Positions 55,769 to 64,000 of a DNA stretch of 64,000 bases are shown here, piece after piece (position 1 is the first letter of the stretch; each line of letters begins with the position of its first letter). Location of the stretch: the NCBI GenBank assembly GCA_039720395.1, contig CM077820.1:17505923-17569922 (forward strand), read 5' to 3'. The translations under genes were made by a program, and so were the position numbers. Under the pieces are notes generated by a model that made no database searches, was not told where the DNA came from, and was given only the letters and a program-made list of their open reading frames with translations. The DNA comes from Liquidambar formosana (Eukaryota; Streptophyta; Magnoliopsida; Saxifragales; Altingiaceae).

Positions 55769-55788
55769 AGAGAGAGAAAAGAGAAATG
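54935..55788 (+). other. Athila region after pol
   Basis: A purine tract AAGTTGGGGGGGAGGGAATT at about 55153-55172, just after GAGGACAATGTAAATTTT, resembles the 3' purine tract and may be an internal one. A-runs lie at 55179-55200 and 55737-55765. No envelope-like ORF is seen in the sense direction. Confidence 0.55.
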
Positions 55789-56346
55789 CTATTCCATAGT
55801 AGCATTCTGAGAAGGATTGGGAGAATCAACACTAGGTTCTCTCTGAACCCTATTCGAGAGTCTTTCAAGTTGCCCCCGAATTTGATCCTCGAGCCCTTCT
55901 AGCTCCACAACTCTGTGTTTAAGACCCCTAGCATAAGAGTCCACCAGTCTTTTCAGTTCTCTGTTCTATGCTCTCAAGATCCTCATCCTCCGATGGGACC
56001 CAGTAAGCAGTTGCTGAAGGTTTAGTACTTGATCTCTTAACCCCTGCACTTCCATAGTCATAGCGTGCAAACGCCGAGCCATGTTAGAAGTGACTGTAGC
56101 AGCCTGGACACTTAGAGCCATGGAATCTCTCATAACATCCATATCAGACCTTTCACTCAGAATCCTCTCGTCACGAGGAGTAATGAGTTTTGCAGCCACT
56201 GCTGTGGCATTTGCAAAATTATATATAAGGGAATCATTGACCGTGATAGGTTAGTATCGGGAGTTTAGGAATATTGGCTGCCAAACTTCTGGTTGTGGCA
56301 CCACGTTCAGGTCAGGACGATTATGAGAAGCAGAAGATGAAGCCAT
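55789..56346 (-). pseudogene. Antisense ORF of the Athila element
   Basis: On the minus strand, from ATG (56346) to TAG (55789-55791), 185 codons with two in-frame stops: one after PIFLNSRY, and one at 55966-55968 after MRILRA. It begins with an Ala/Ser-rich start and PDLNVVPQPEVWQPIF, then a helical, probably coiled-coil region (NMARRLHAMTMEVQGLRDQVLNLQQLL, NRELKRLVDSYARGL). I recall similar antisense proteins in plant retroelements but cannot name a family. Its frame is otherwise well kept. Confidence 0.6.
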
Positions 56347-57096
56347 GAGATTAGTGAGAGGAAGGTTTAGAGAAAGCGAGGCTTTTGAGGATTGAAGGAT
56401 TGAAGGAGAGTTTTTGAATTCCTGCAGTCGATCTCTAGTTTTTAAAACTCACCCAACAAGAGTCAAAAAGCAGGGTTCAATGATCGATGCACTGTGGGAG
56501 AATTCGGCACTCTATCAGACATCAAGGATTAAATAATCCTCTCGAGACCTGCAATAATCTACCATTACTGTTGCTTTATTGATAAAATGGTCACATCTCA
56601 ATATTGCAGCCTTCCAATTATAGTCAGCAGTTAAAGTCTTAGGTGGTCGAGTGAGAGAGCAAGTTTTCGGGTTTGGGTTCAAAGGTTTGGGCATACCAAG
56701 TCTTGGATGTCTGTATGAGCCCATCAGCCGTTATTGGGCCACTGGCCCATTATTTGCCCACCAACAGGAATAAGAGGCCCAAGTGTATTAAAAAAAAAAA
56801 AAATCTAAATGGATGCCTCTAGATCATGATTTTGCATTCAAATAACGTTCATTGAACGACTCTAAATTTTGGACTAATATCATTCATGAAATCAAACTTT
56901 TGAACACACGTTATTAGATTGGCAATTCTAGTTTAGTCCTTTATATTTATGTTTGCATAGGGAATTTATCACTTGTATATCTAATTGCACAATCATATTT
57001 GTTCATTTTGTGGGGATTAAACTTGTTAATCTTTGATGAGTTGAATAAACAGCAAATAAGTGACCTCGGCAACAACTCTTAACCTTGTGTTTATCT

Positions 57097-57131
<35 letters not shown>

Positions 57132-57513
57132 ATGTGTGCTGATATCATACTACTCACCTAGTAACCGGACCTCTTGCCTTACTAAGCAATGAGTATTCGC
57201 GTCAAACAGTGAATAGTCTAGTAGAATTATGGGTGTAACTAGTTTAGGTTCGTAGCCTTTTTAACTTGAGTAAGTAAGCCCATAGGGGTGTCTCTACACA
57301 TAGTGCCCTAAAGCCAATTGGTTTGGGAGTCATTGGCCCAACGCTCATTACATGGGTTAATTAGAAAGCTTAATGGACCTGAACATTGTACCCAAAAAAA
57401 AAAAAAAATTTTGTTGTTATTATTATTATTATTATTTGTGTGCATATTGAGCTGAAGCCTTGGTTTACCTTGCTATGGTAAATTTAACATATCAAGGAAT
57501 GCTGATATGTTGG
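56347..57513. other. Athila 3' non-coding region
   Basis: A/T-rich, with A-runs (about 56789-56803, 57098-57129 and 57393-57408) and a (TTA)n run (57416-57435). The short minus frame at 56515-56724 is not supported. Confidence 0.45.
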
Positions 57514-60500
57514 GGGCCTGTCGTTACCCCAAAAAAGGGAGGGATGTTCTCCCTTCTTAGGTTTGGGACGACCCCGGCTCGTCCGTTTCTGGTGGGTGGT
57601 GTTGAGTTTATTTCAAGGGCGCCTTAACTGTCCTAGGCGTGCAAGCACATCTAGAATTATCAAGGTTATGGAGTCCCCACCAATCAGGAGTTTAAGGACA
57701 TGACTGGGCATCCTATGGTTGATTAGAAAGTGGGGTCATCTGAGATCCCAAAATAAATCCATTTGAGGGCTTATCATTAATAGGCCCATCTGAGGATCTA
57801 CTGGAAACGTTAAATGACTCCTAGTGGTCTGTGAGACTAAAGATTGAGGGTAAGGGGGTTTAGTTACGAGTGGGGAAGGTGTGAGGCACCCCACATCACC
57901 TATTAGAATCCAACGGTTCCCGATTTCAATGATGTTTCTGATTAAAATCCCATTTGGTATTGTTGATTTCCTATACGAATGATTTGACATAGAGTACCCT
58001 TTTGAAGGGTGGTGAATTTTTTATTTGAAAAGAGATCCTTAAAGGCATTAGAACAAAGTCTTTTTGAAAGGGTTGATGTTTGGAAAGCATGCCTTAAGGT
58101 GTTTGTAAATGAGATTTGTTTGAAAGGACCACAAAATCGCCTTCCTTCTCTTGGGCATCTTAAGCTAAATTGATTAACTCTAAAATGCCCTTATCTTGCA
58201 GTGGTAAAAATCAATCCTTTATAAAAGGATGGAAATGAAAATGATGTGAGTCCATTTTTAAAGAATTAATATCAAGTGCGAACCTCTCTTGGGATCTAGA
58301 GAAATCTCGAAACTTTTGAAGTCGAGAAAGGGATAAAGAAAAAGGATGCTTTTTGGAAAGCTATTGAAATGAAGAGGATGTTCCCTTTTGAAGGGAAAAG
58401 ATTGCCTTTTGAAGACAGGGGTTCCTTTTGAAGGAAGAAAAATGTATTTAGTTGAGGAAAGAACACTTTTGAAGTGTAAAGGAATTTTGTTTAAACAAAG
58501 TGAAAGTGAAACTTTATGATTCTCAATCCATACTAGAAGGGAAATCCTACATGGAATGATAGTTTTGGAAAATTGATTTGATTAAAATAATGCTTTTTAG
58601 AAAGAGGGCACGCGCCTTTTTGATGAAAAGAATTTGTTCAAGTCATTTTTGGAATGAACTCATCAATTGAAAGCAATACGCGTGTCAACAACTTGCTTGT
58701 TGGCAAGTGGTCCTTTATGAATCAAAAATCCTTATTTGATAAAGATGGTAATGTTGTCAAAGATGATTAGTGGGGAAAATGGTCCCGTGCAGATATGGAT
58801 AAAACTGTTCTAAAAGCTAAACCTTTCAGCAGGGATTTGAGATGTAAAGAATCACTTTCAATTTTAAAAGGGCTTCTTTAAAAAAAAGGGTATTTGAGCT
58901 TTTGAAGCATGAAAAAAAATGGTTAGGAGGAATTTTACCCAAACTTTGAAACGCACTTGGATTAATTGAATAAAAATGTAATCAACTAATCTCCTAAGGA
59001 TTGAGATTTTACTACGTGACATACGGGCACGCAGGAGTTCCTAGATCAGGGGTAAGGTAATTCATTGGAATCTGGTGGGTCAATCGATTAAATCCATTTG
59101 ATGGCGATAAGCTATCATGTTATGGATGAGTTTTTAAGCATGTGATGCTGTAAACTCTCTATCCATAGCATGATAGATTATCTCAAGACATTAGTTGAAC
59201 TTTATTCACATGGGAATAGAATTGAAATATCAACATAGCATGAAACTTTAAGATAAGCACATCGAAAATGTAAAAAGATGTATATAAATATAATCAACCT
59301 TGGCAAGGTTTGGAATTCATGAATGCGATGTTTATTGCTTTGAAAAGCACAAGTATATGTACATAAAATAAAAATGGTCAAGTGACCACAAAATGAAAAG
59401 TGCTCAAGTATTGGGGCAAAAGGTCGCAACGACCACAACCCGGAGGATTCAACCTCAGAAGTAAATAGTTAGAATTTTTAGGGGCAAGAGTCGCAACGAC
59501 CACAACCCAGAGGATTCAACCTCAAAATAAAAGAAAAAAGGAAACCTACTATGCCTCATATCATGAGTGTGTAGGGGCTGTAGCTCAAGGAAACAAGAAG
59601 AGGTTAGTGTAAACAATATGCATGCATGCATGAACCTAACCTTGCTAAATTTGATTTTGTTTAAACATCCTCTCAACCTTTTTGACATGCTTAAATTTCC
59701 ATTTCACACATCATATATGCAAGCTCACATGCAATAAAAGAAAATGAAAATGGGTGCTAGCAACCTATTGGAATGGTGTGCAAGCATTAGGTGGTTTAGG
59801 GTCTCCCTGCCTTTAACCCACCATATAAGAGTTGATCCCTTCACGACACGTGTTAGGAGACCCATGTACATACTTGGGCTAAGGTAGGGAGGGCGGCAAT
59901 CACATATTGAGGCTGCAATTAATAATGAGCTTAATAGGAAATTAAAAACTTAGGAATGAATTTTAAAAGGGAAGCTCACCTAGTGTAGGTGATTTCACCT
60001 TAGCTTTGACCAAGTTAGGCTTGAGTGCTCCTCTCCTAGGCTTGAAAATCTCCCTTTGAGATGCTCCCTTGAAGGCTCCAAGTGTGTTTGGAGGGTGGTG
60101 GAGTGAATTAGGGAAGAAAAGTTCGATAACAGTGAAGTTACCAGTCAGCAGATGTGAAGTTGTCAACCAGAAGACATTAAATTGACAGTCGTTCTGTAGT
60201 AAAACTGCAGCAGAATTTGTGTGTTCTTTCTTTGCTACCCAACGCAAAATTGATGCTTCACCCCCTGATTTTCCCTCAAAATCAGTACCTAAATTTTTGA
60301 GAGAGATGTTTGTGAGAGGATATGTGGTAGGGTTTGAATAGAGGTAGTATTTTGTGGTGATGGAAGTGAGGAGTGGTGGTGGAAACTACCACTTTCTATG
60401 CTACCCAAACCCAAAGAAAAGATTTTTGATTGTTGGAAAATCTTGGACAGCTGCCATGGAGTGATTTTTGAGTGGTGGAATTAGCTTGAAAAAGCTTTGG

Positions 60501-60866
60501 AATGATTTCGAAACAAAACAGTGGTAACACAGTGAAGTTACCAGTCACCCGAGAAGACGTTGACAGTCAAAAGTCACGAAGGTGACAGTCGTTCCGTAGC
60601 AAAAATGCAGCAGTTTCTGGGTTTGTTCTTCCTAACTACCCAAGCCCAAAAATGGAGGTTTTGAGTGGTTGGGTGTTTTTGGACAGCACCTTGGGAAGGA
60701 TTTTTGAGTGGGTTTGATGGTGGCTTTGTGGTGGTGGAAGTGGTAGAGGAGAGAATGGGAGTACTTGGGTGTAGAGATGGTGAGAATTGGAGAAGGGCTT
60801 GGAGGAATTTTGGTATAGTCTTTGTAGGGTGAATGAAGGGATGCTTTAAATGAATTGGAAGTGGAG

Positions 60867-60874
60867 TATTTATA
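60867..60874 (-). promoter_or_regulatory. Ogre-like LTR TATA box
   Basis: The minus strand reads CCCTATAAATACTCC. It agrees with the direction suggested by the LTR ends. Confidence 0.6.
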
Positions 60875-61039
60875 GGGAAAGATTGGATTTTTAGGTGTAA
60901 AATGGACATTTAGAAGGGCATTTTGGAAAATGGGACATGGGGGTCATTTAGAAATTGTCTTGAGAAGGAATTACCTCACTTGTTAGGGGAAAAAATGTCC
61001 AAAAATGGCAAAAGGGTATTCTGTCAAGGGATTATTCAT

Positions 61040-61079
61040 GCCTACGGCGTAGGCTTGAGCTCAAGCCTACGCCGTAGGC
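61040..61079. repeat. Perfect 40-bp palindrome
   Basis: GCCTACGGCGTAGGCTTGAG followed by its exact reverse complement. Each half contains GCCTAC-N3-GTAGGC, itself a dyad. Looser copies are at 61165-61179 and 61265-61279. Confidence 0.95.
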
Positions 61080-61149
61080 TTAGGTAACTTTTCTCCTCTA
61101 CAATATGCCGTTTCACCTACAGAGGAATCTGACAGGAGAAAGTCAAAAA

Positions 61150-61360
61150 GGATAGGCTATCAACGCTTACACCGTAGGCGTGGACAACCTTTATGTCAAA
61201 TCAGCAATGATTTTGCATGGAAAAATGTGATTCCTAGGGTTGTGTGCCCTATCTGATTGGTCACGCCTACATGGTAGGTGTGAGTAAGCCTTTTGGTCTA
61301 ATCAGCAATCATTTGCTTTGAAAAATGTGATTTCTAGGGTTGTGTGCCCTTATCTTATCC
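61150..61360. repeat. Two-copy direct repeat, about 110 bp
   Basis: The phrases TCAGCAAT, GAAAAATGTGATT and CTAGGGTTGTGTGCCC appear twice, about 110 bases apart, each copy led by a GTAGGC/GTAGGT dyad. Another pair (GTGAAGTTACCAGTCA, GACAGTCGTTC) lies near 60130 and 60530. Confidence 0.65.
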
Positions 61361-61624
61361 CTAGGAGCTGATTGGGTGTGGTAAGGTGCACGATTCACCC
61401 TCCCTAATCGTCCTGATTGCCTGGTTTCGATTACATTTTCAATTCAATTGACTTCGACCATCGATCTTGAATGTGGATTGAAACTTTGGGTCCCTATAAT
61501 TGGTTTGGGACCAAAAAGTGGAGTGTGCACCTTCTAGGGTGGGATTGAATGGCCTGGATGTGAGCGTGATGCTCGTAAGGCTCTGCAATTAGGGTTTTGT
61601 TGATTGTGAGCCGAACGAGGCCCG

Positions 61625-62740
61625 ATCTTCGATCAAATGATCCTATATTGATATTGAGGGGTTGAATTGAAGATCTAACGGTCGGTTTGACCATTGGATG
61701 AGAAATTGTGAGGAATTGAACCACCTAAAGTTGCATCAGGGGTTCGGTTTTGGGTAATTTGGGGGATCAGAGGGCTCGTGCCTTCTGATTCCCAATCAAA
61801 TGGTCCTAGACCGCTCTAGGGATATTAAATTGAAGATCCTACGGTTGAATTGACCATCGGATCGAAGATTGTTAGGAATTGAACCACCTAGTGCTGAATT
61901 AGGGGTTCGATTTGGGTTGAATTGGGGATCGGAGGGCTCGTGCCTTCTAAGTCCCAATCAAATGGTCCTAGACCGCTCTAGGGATATTGAATTGAAGATC
62001 TTACGGTTGAATTGTTCGTCGGATCAAGGATTGTTGGAGATCGAACTACCTAATGCTAATTCAAGGGTTCAATTTGGGGTAAATTGGGGATCAGAGAGCT
62101 CGTGCTCTTTCATTCTCAAACAAATGGTCCTAGACCGCTCTAGGGATGTTGAATTGAAGATCCTACGGTTGAATTGACCGTTTGATCAAAGATTGTTGGA
62201 GATTGAACCACCTAGTGCCGATTTAGGGGTTCGATTAGGGGTAAATTGGGGATTGGAGGGCTCGTGCCCTCTGATTCCCAATTGAATGGTCCTAGACCAC
62301 TCTAGGGACATTGAATTGAAGATCCTACTGTTGAATTGACCGTTGGATCAAAGATTGTTTGAGATCGAACCACCTAGTACCGATTTAGGGGTTCGATTGG
62401 GGGTAAATTGGGATTAGAGGGCTCGTGCCCTCTGATTCCCAATTAAATGGTCCTAGACCACTTTAGGGATATTGAATTGAAGATTCTGTGGTTGAATTGA
62501 CCGTTGGATCAAAGATTGTTGGAGATCGAACTACCTAGTGCTGATTTAAGGGTTCGATTCGGGGTGAATTGGGGATCGGAGGGCTCGTGCCCTCTGATTC
62601 TCAATTAAATGATCCTAGACCGCTCTAGGGATGTTGAATTGAAGATCCTACGGTTGAATTGACGGTTGGATCAAAGATTGTTGGAGATCGAACCAACTAG
62701 TATCGATTTAGAGGTTCGATTTGGGGTTTTCGGGTATCGT
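61625..62740. repeat. 162-bp tandem repeat, about seven copies
   Basis: The phrase GGTCCTAGACCGCTCTAGGG or a close form recurs at 61802, 61964, 62126, 62288, 62449 and 62611, with an older copy at 61640. Spacing is 162, once 161. Each unit includes GAATTGAAGATC, GATTGTTGGAGATCGAACC and GAGGGCTCGTGCC. It lies within the LTR near its 5' (minus-strand) end. Confidence 0.93.
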
Positions 62741-62921
62741 GCCCGTTGCTGGCTCTTGGGCCTCAGATGCCGAGGGTTGAATCAGGGAAAGGTTTTGTCC
62801 TAGTGGGTAGGATAGGATGAATGAAGTTAGGTGCGGAGCATGTCCGACCTAATTGTACTGTTAACGGGTTAATCGATTTTGTCCGGAGGTGGCCGGGCAA
62901 AATTTGGGTGTCTACAGGGCC

Positions 62922-63327
62922 ACACATTTGTATAAAAATTCACTTTACACCAGATGAACTTGTGATAAATTTCTATTTGAGTACAAGTGGATTGGACTTT
63001 ACTAAATTGGTAAAAAAATGTAGTGTTCAACTGTTTAATTTCAATGAATGAGAATTTTTCGTTTGAGTTAGCAAGATATTATCTAAATGCAGAATCATGA
63101 ACAGCATCCGTGATAATAAAAGATGTTTGTGGGTGTCATCACTGGAAGCTCTCATGAGACTATAACTCGTCCACTAGGGGAAACCAAGGGGTTTAAAGGC
63201 TTATTGCATATGCTAAATGCAATCACATTACTTGCGAAAATGGACTAGTTAGTTTTTGTTTTATTTTGTTTGTCTTATTTTATTTTGCTTTGCTCGAGGA
63301 CTAGTGAAGTGTAAGTTGGGGGGTATT
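62922..63327 (+). other. Athila internal end with polypurine tract
   Basis: Non-coding. It ends AAGTTGGGGGGTATT at 63313-63327 directly before the 3' LTR, the plus-strand primer site of Athila-like elements. Confidence 0.75.
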
Positions 63328-63845
63328 TGATAAGCACAAAATATTCATTGAAACTACTCCCTAATTTATATTTTCTAGTTATTTTATTATATTTAATTTG
63401 GTGTGTTTAAAGTGTTTTTGATTTATTGCAGGGCTGTTGAGTTTATACCAGAAAAGATGACAATCGGGACTACTTAAGCTAATAAATGCAACTTGAAGTG
63501 GGTTTCTCATTTGCCTAAAATTTCATGGAGCTGCAACAAAAGTTGGGTCAACAATTTTGAAGATTTGAGCAGCTGAAATTCAAAGTTAAGCAAAGAAATT
63601 CAGGATCCCAAATTCAGCAGCAAATCTGGACAGATTGACCAAGTTTTGGTAATCTGGCCATAACTTATGATTCCCATATTTGATTTGGGTGAAATTAGTG
63701 GCTCTGGAAAGAAGACTTAAAGGACTACAATTGTTTAGTTTATGGAATTTCTTGATTTAAACGTCTTCCAAGTCAAAAATGAGCTGGAAGTGGACTTATT
63801 TGCAAAAATCTGAATCTGGCATAATTTGTCAAAGTGAGAACATGG
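63328..63845 (+). repeat. Athila 3' LTR, truncated by an insertion
   Basis: It matches 22745-23262 with roughly 25 differences by eye, then stops at GAGAACATGG where another LTR begins. Confidence 0.9.
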
Positions 63846-64000
63846 TGTCACACCCCATTTTTGCACCACTTTACTAGGGCTCATCATTTCATGCATGTTT
63901 TTGTTTTGTTTTTGAGTCTAGTCACTTGCATTAGGTTTCTAGAGTCATAAGGACAATGGACATGAATTTTGGTTCAAATTGGAGTTGATCTCGAGGGATA
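63846..64000 (+). mobile_element. Inverted LTR-X copy, cut by the window edge
   Basis: TGTCACACCCCATTTTTGCA is the reverse complement of the LTR-X/Tat LTR end, and the match continues to the window end. It lies in the opposite direction to the other copies. The flank CATGG is the candidate duplication. Whether it is a solo LTR or a full element cannot be seen. Confidence 0.87.

Larger units (their letters stand above)
57519..62916 (-). mobile_element. Solo LTR of Ogre-like type, 5.4 kb
   Basis: The ends are TGTCGTTACCCC and GGTGTCTACA, flanked by GGGCC (57514-57518 and 62917-62921). On the minus strand it begins TGTAGACACCCAAATTTTGC, as in Ogre-like LTRs I know. It has a TATA box on the minus strand at 60867-60874. 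No gag or pol is present and no second LTR, so it is a solo LTR; the size suits Ogre LTRs. It holds a 162-bp tandem array and a 40-bp palindrome. Confidence 0.82.
18235..64000 (-). mobile_element. Copia-A: old Copia element, interrupted by Athila and cut by the window
   Basis: The 3' LTR (18235-18460) is followed by a purine tract and then RNase H, RT, integrase, protease and a gag fragment, all on the minus strand. At 22744 gag is interrupted by the Athila LTR. The remaining gag and the 5' LTR lie beyond the right edge. At least four in-frame stops and two or more frameshifts show long decay. This is the outermost member of the nest. Confidence 0.85.
22745..64000 (+). mobile_element. Athila-like Gypsy element, host of four later insertions
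   Basis: 5' LTR 22745-24100, primer site 24107-24124, gag from 24843, a break at 25757 by solo LTR-X, gag-pro-pol resuming at 50442, an antisense ORF, a break by an Ogre-like solo LTR (57519-62916), purine tract, and 3' LTR from 63328, itself broken at 63845. Its own part in the window is about 13 kb. Gag and pol carry several stops and frameshifts. Compared over about 520 bp the two LTRs differ at roughly 4-5% of bases, so it is much older than the elements inside it. Confidence 0.9.

Noticed and set aside
55564..55902. ORF with a long lysine run
   Set aside because: Produced by an A-run; it crosses the antisense ORF without any motif.
61869..62177. 102-codon ORF with an internal repeat
   Set aside because: The repeated peptide is the 162-bp tandem repeat, which is a multiple of three; no coding signal.
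57508..62916. Alternative left end of the Ogre-like LTR at TGTTGGGGGCC (57508)
   Set aside because: That boundary gives no target duplication, whereas 57519 gives GGGCC on both sides.

Overview
The window looks like nuclear DNA of a eudicot plant. It carries a TIR-NB-LRR (TNL) immune-receptor gene, a class found in dicots and largely missing from grasses, with plant-type introns. The rest is A/T-rich and dominated by Copia and Gypsy LTR retrotransposons, plus MITEs, a TRIM relic and SINE-like pieces. I cannot name the genus; the receptor is of the flax-L6-like type. No rRNA gene, tRNA gene, CRISPR array or bacterial-style gene was seen.

Left part (1-18 kb). One TNL gene runs left to right: TIR exon (2273-2811), NB-ARC exon (4291-5389), a short linker exon (6035-6321) and an LRR exon (7630-9041). 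The first two exons are intact and join in phase. The last two carry a frameshift, two stop codons, a second frameshift and probably a lost splice acceptor, so the full receptor cannot be made. A truncated TIR-NB protein still could be. Just downstream is a complete gag-only Copia element (9250-13599, minus strand) with LTRs that look identical and a CAACC target duplication. Then come a TRIM relic, a 635-bp element with inverted ends, a 305-bp Tourist-like MITE and otherwise featureless A/T-rich DNA.

Right part (18-64 kb). This is a five-deep nest of LTR elements, reconstructed from matching termini and target-site duplications. (1) Copia-A, minus strand, starts at 18235 and is decayed. (2) An Athila-like Gypsy element, plus strand, starts at 22745 inside Copia-A gag. 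(3) A solo LTR of a Tat-type family ('LTR-X', 25758-50436, duplication CAATG) sits in Athila gag. (4) A gag-only Copia element ('Copia-B', 26342-48310, minus strand, duplication CCTTA) sits in that solo LTR. (5) A complete 17.4-kb Tat/Ogre-type element (30691-48074, minus strand, duplication CCAAG) sits in the 5' LTR of Copia-B. Two later insertions hit the 3' part of Athila: a 5.4-kb solo LTR of Ogre-like type (57519-62916, duplication GGGCC) and an inverted LTR-X copy that begins at 63846 in the Athila 3' LTR and leaves the window. LTR divergence judged by eye (about 4-5% for Athila, about 0.5% for Copia-B and Tat) agrees with the nesting order.

Most interesting signals. The young Tat element has a broken gag-pol but an intact 428-codon antisense ORF with its own TATA box. 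Upstream of that ORF is an imperfect palindrome that is closely related to an 80-bp near-perfect palindrome in the solo LTR-X. The same element carries a 1.8-kb tandem array of small dyads whose stems differ from unit to unit yet stay complementary around a conserved loop. The Ogre-like LTR contains a perfect 40-bp palindrome and a seven-copy 162-bp tandem repeat. Dyads lie upstream of the LTR TATA box in all five LTR families examined.
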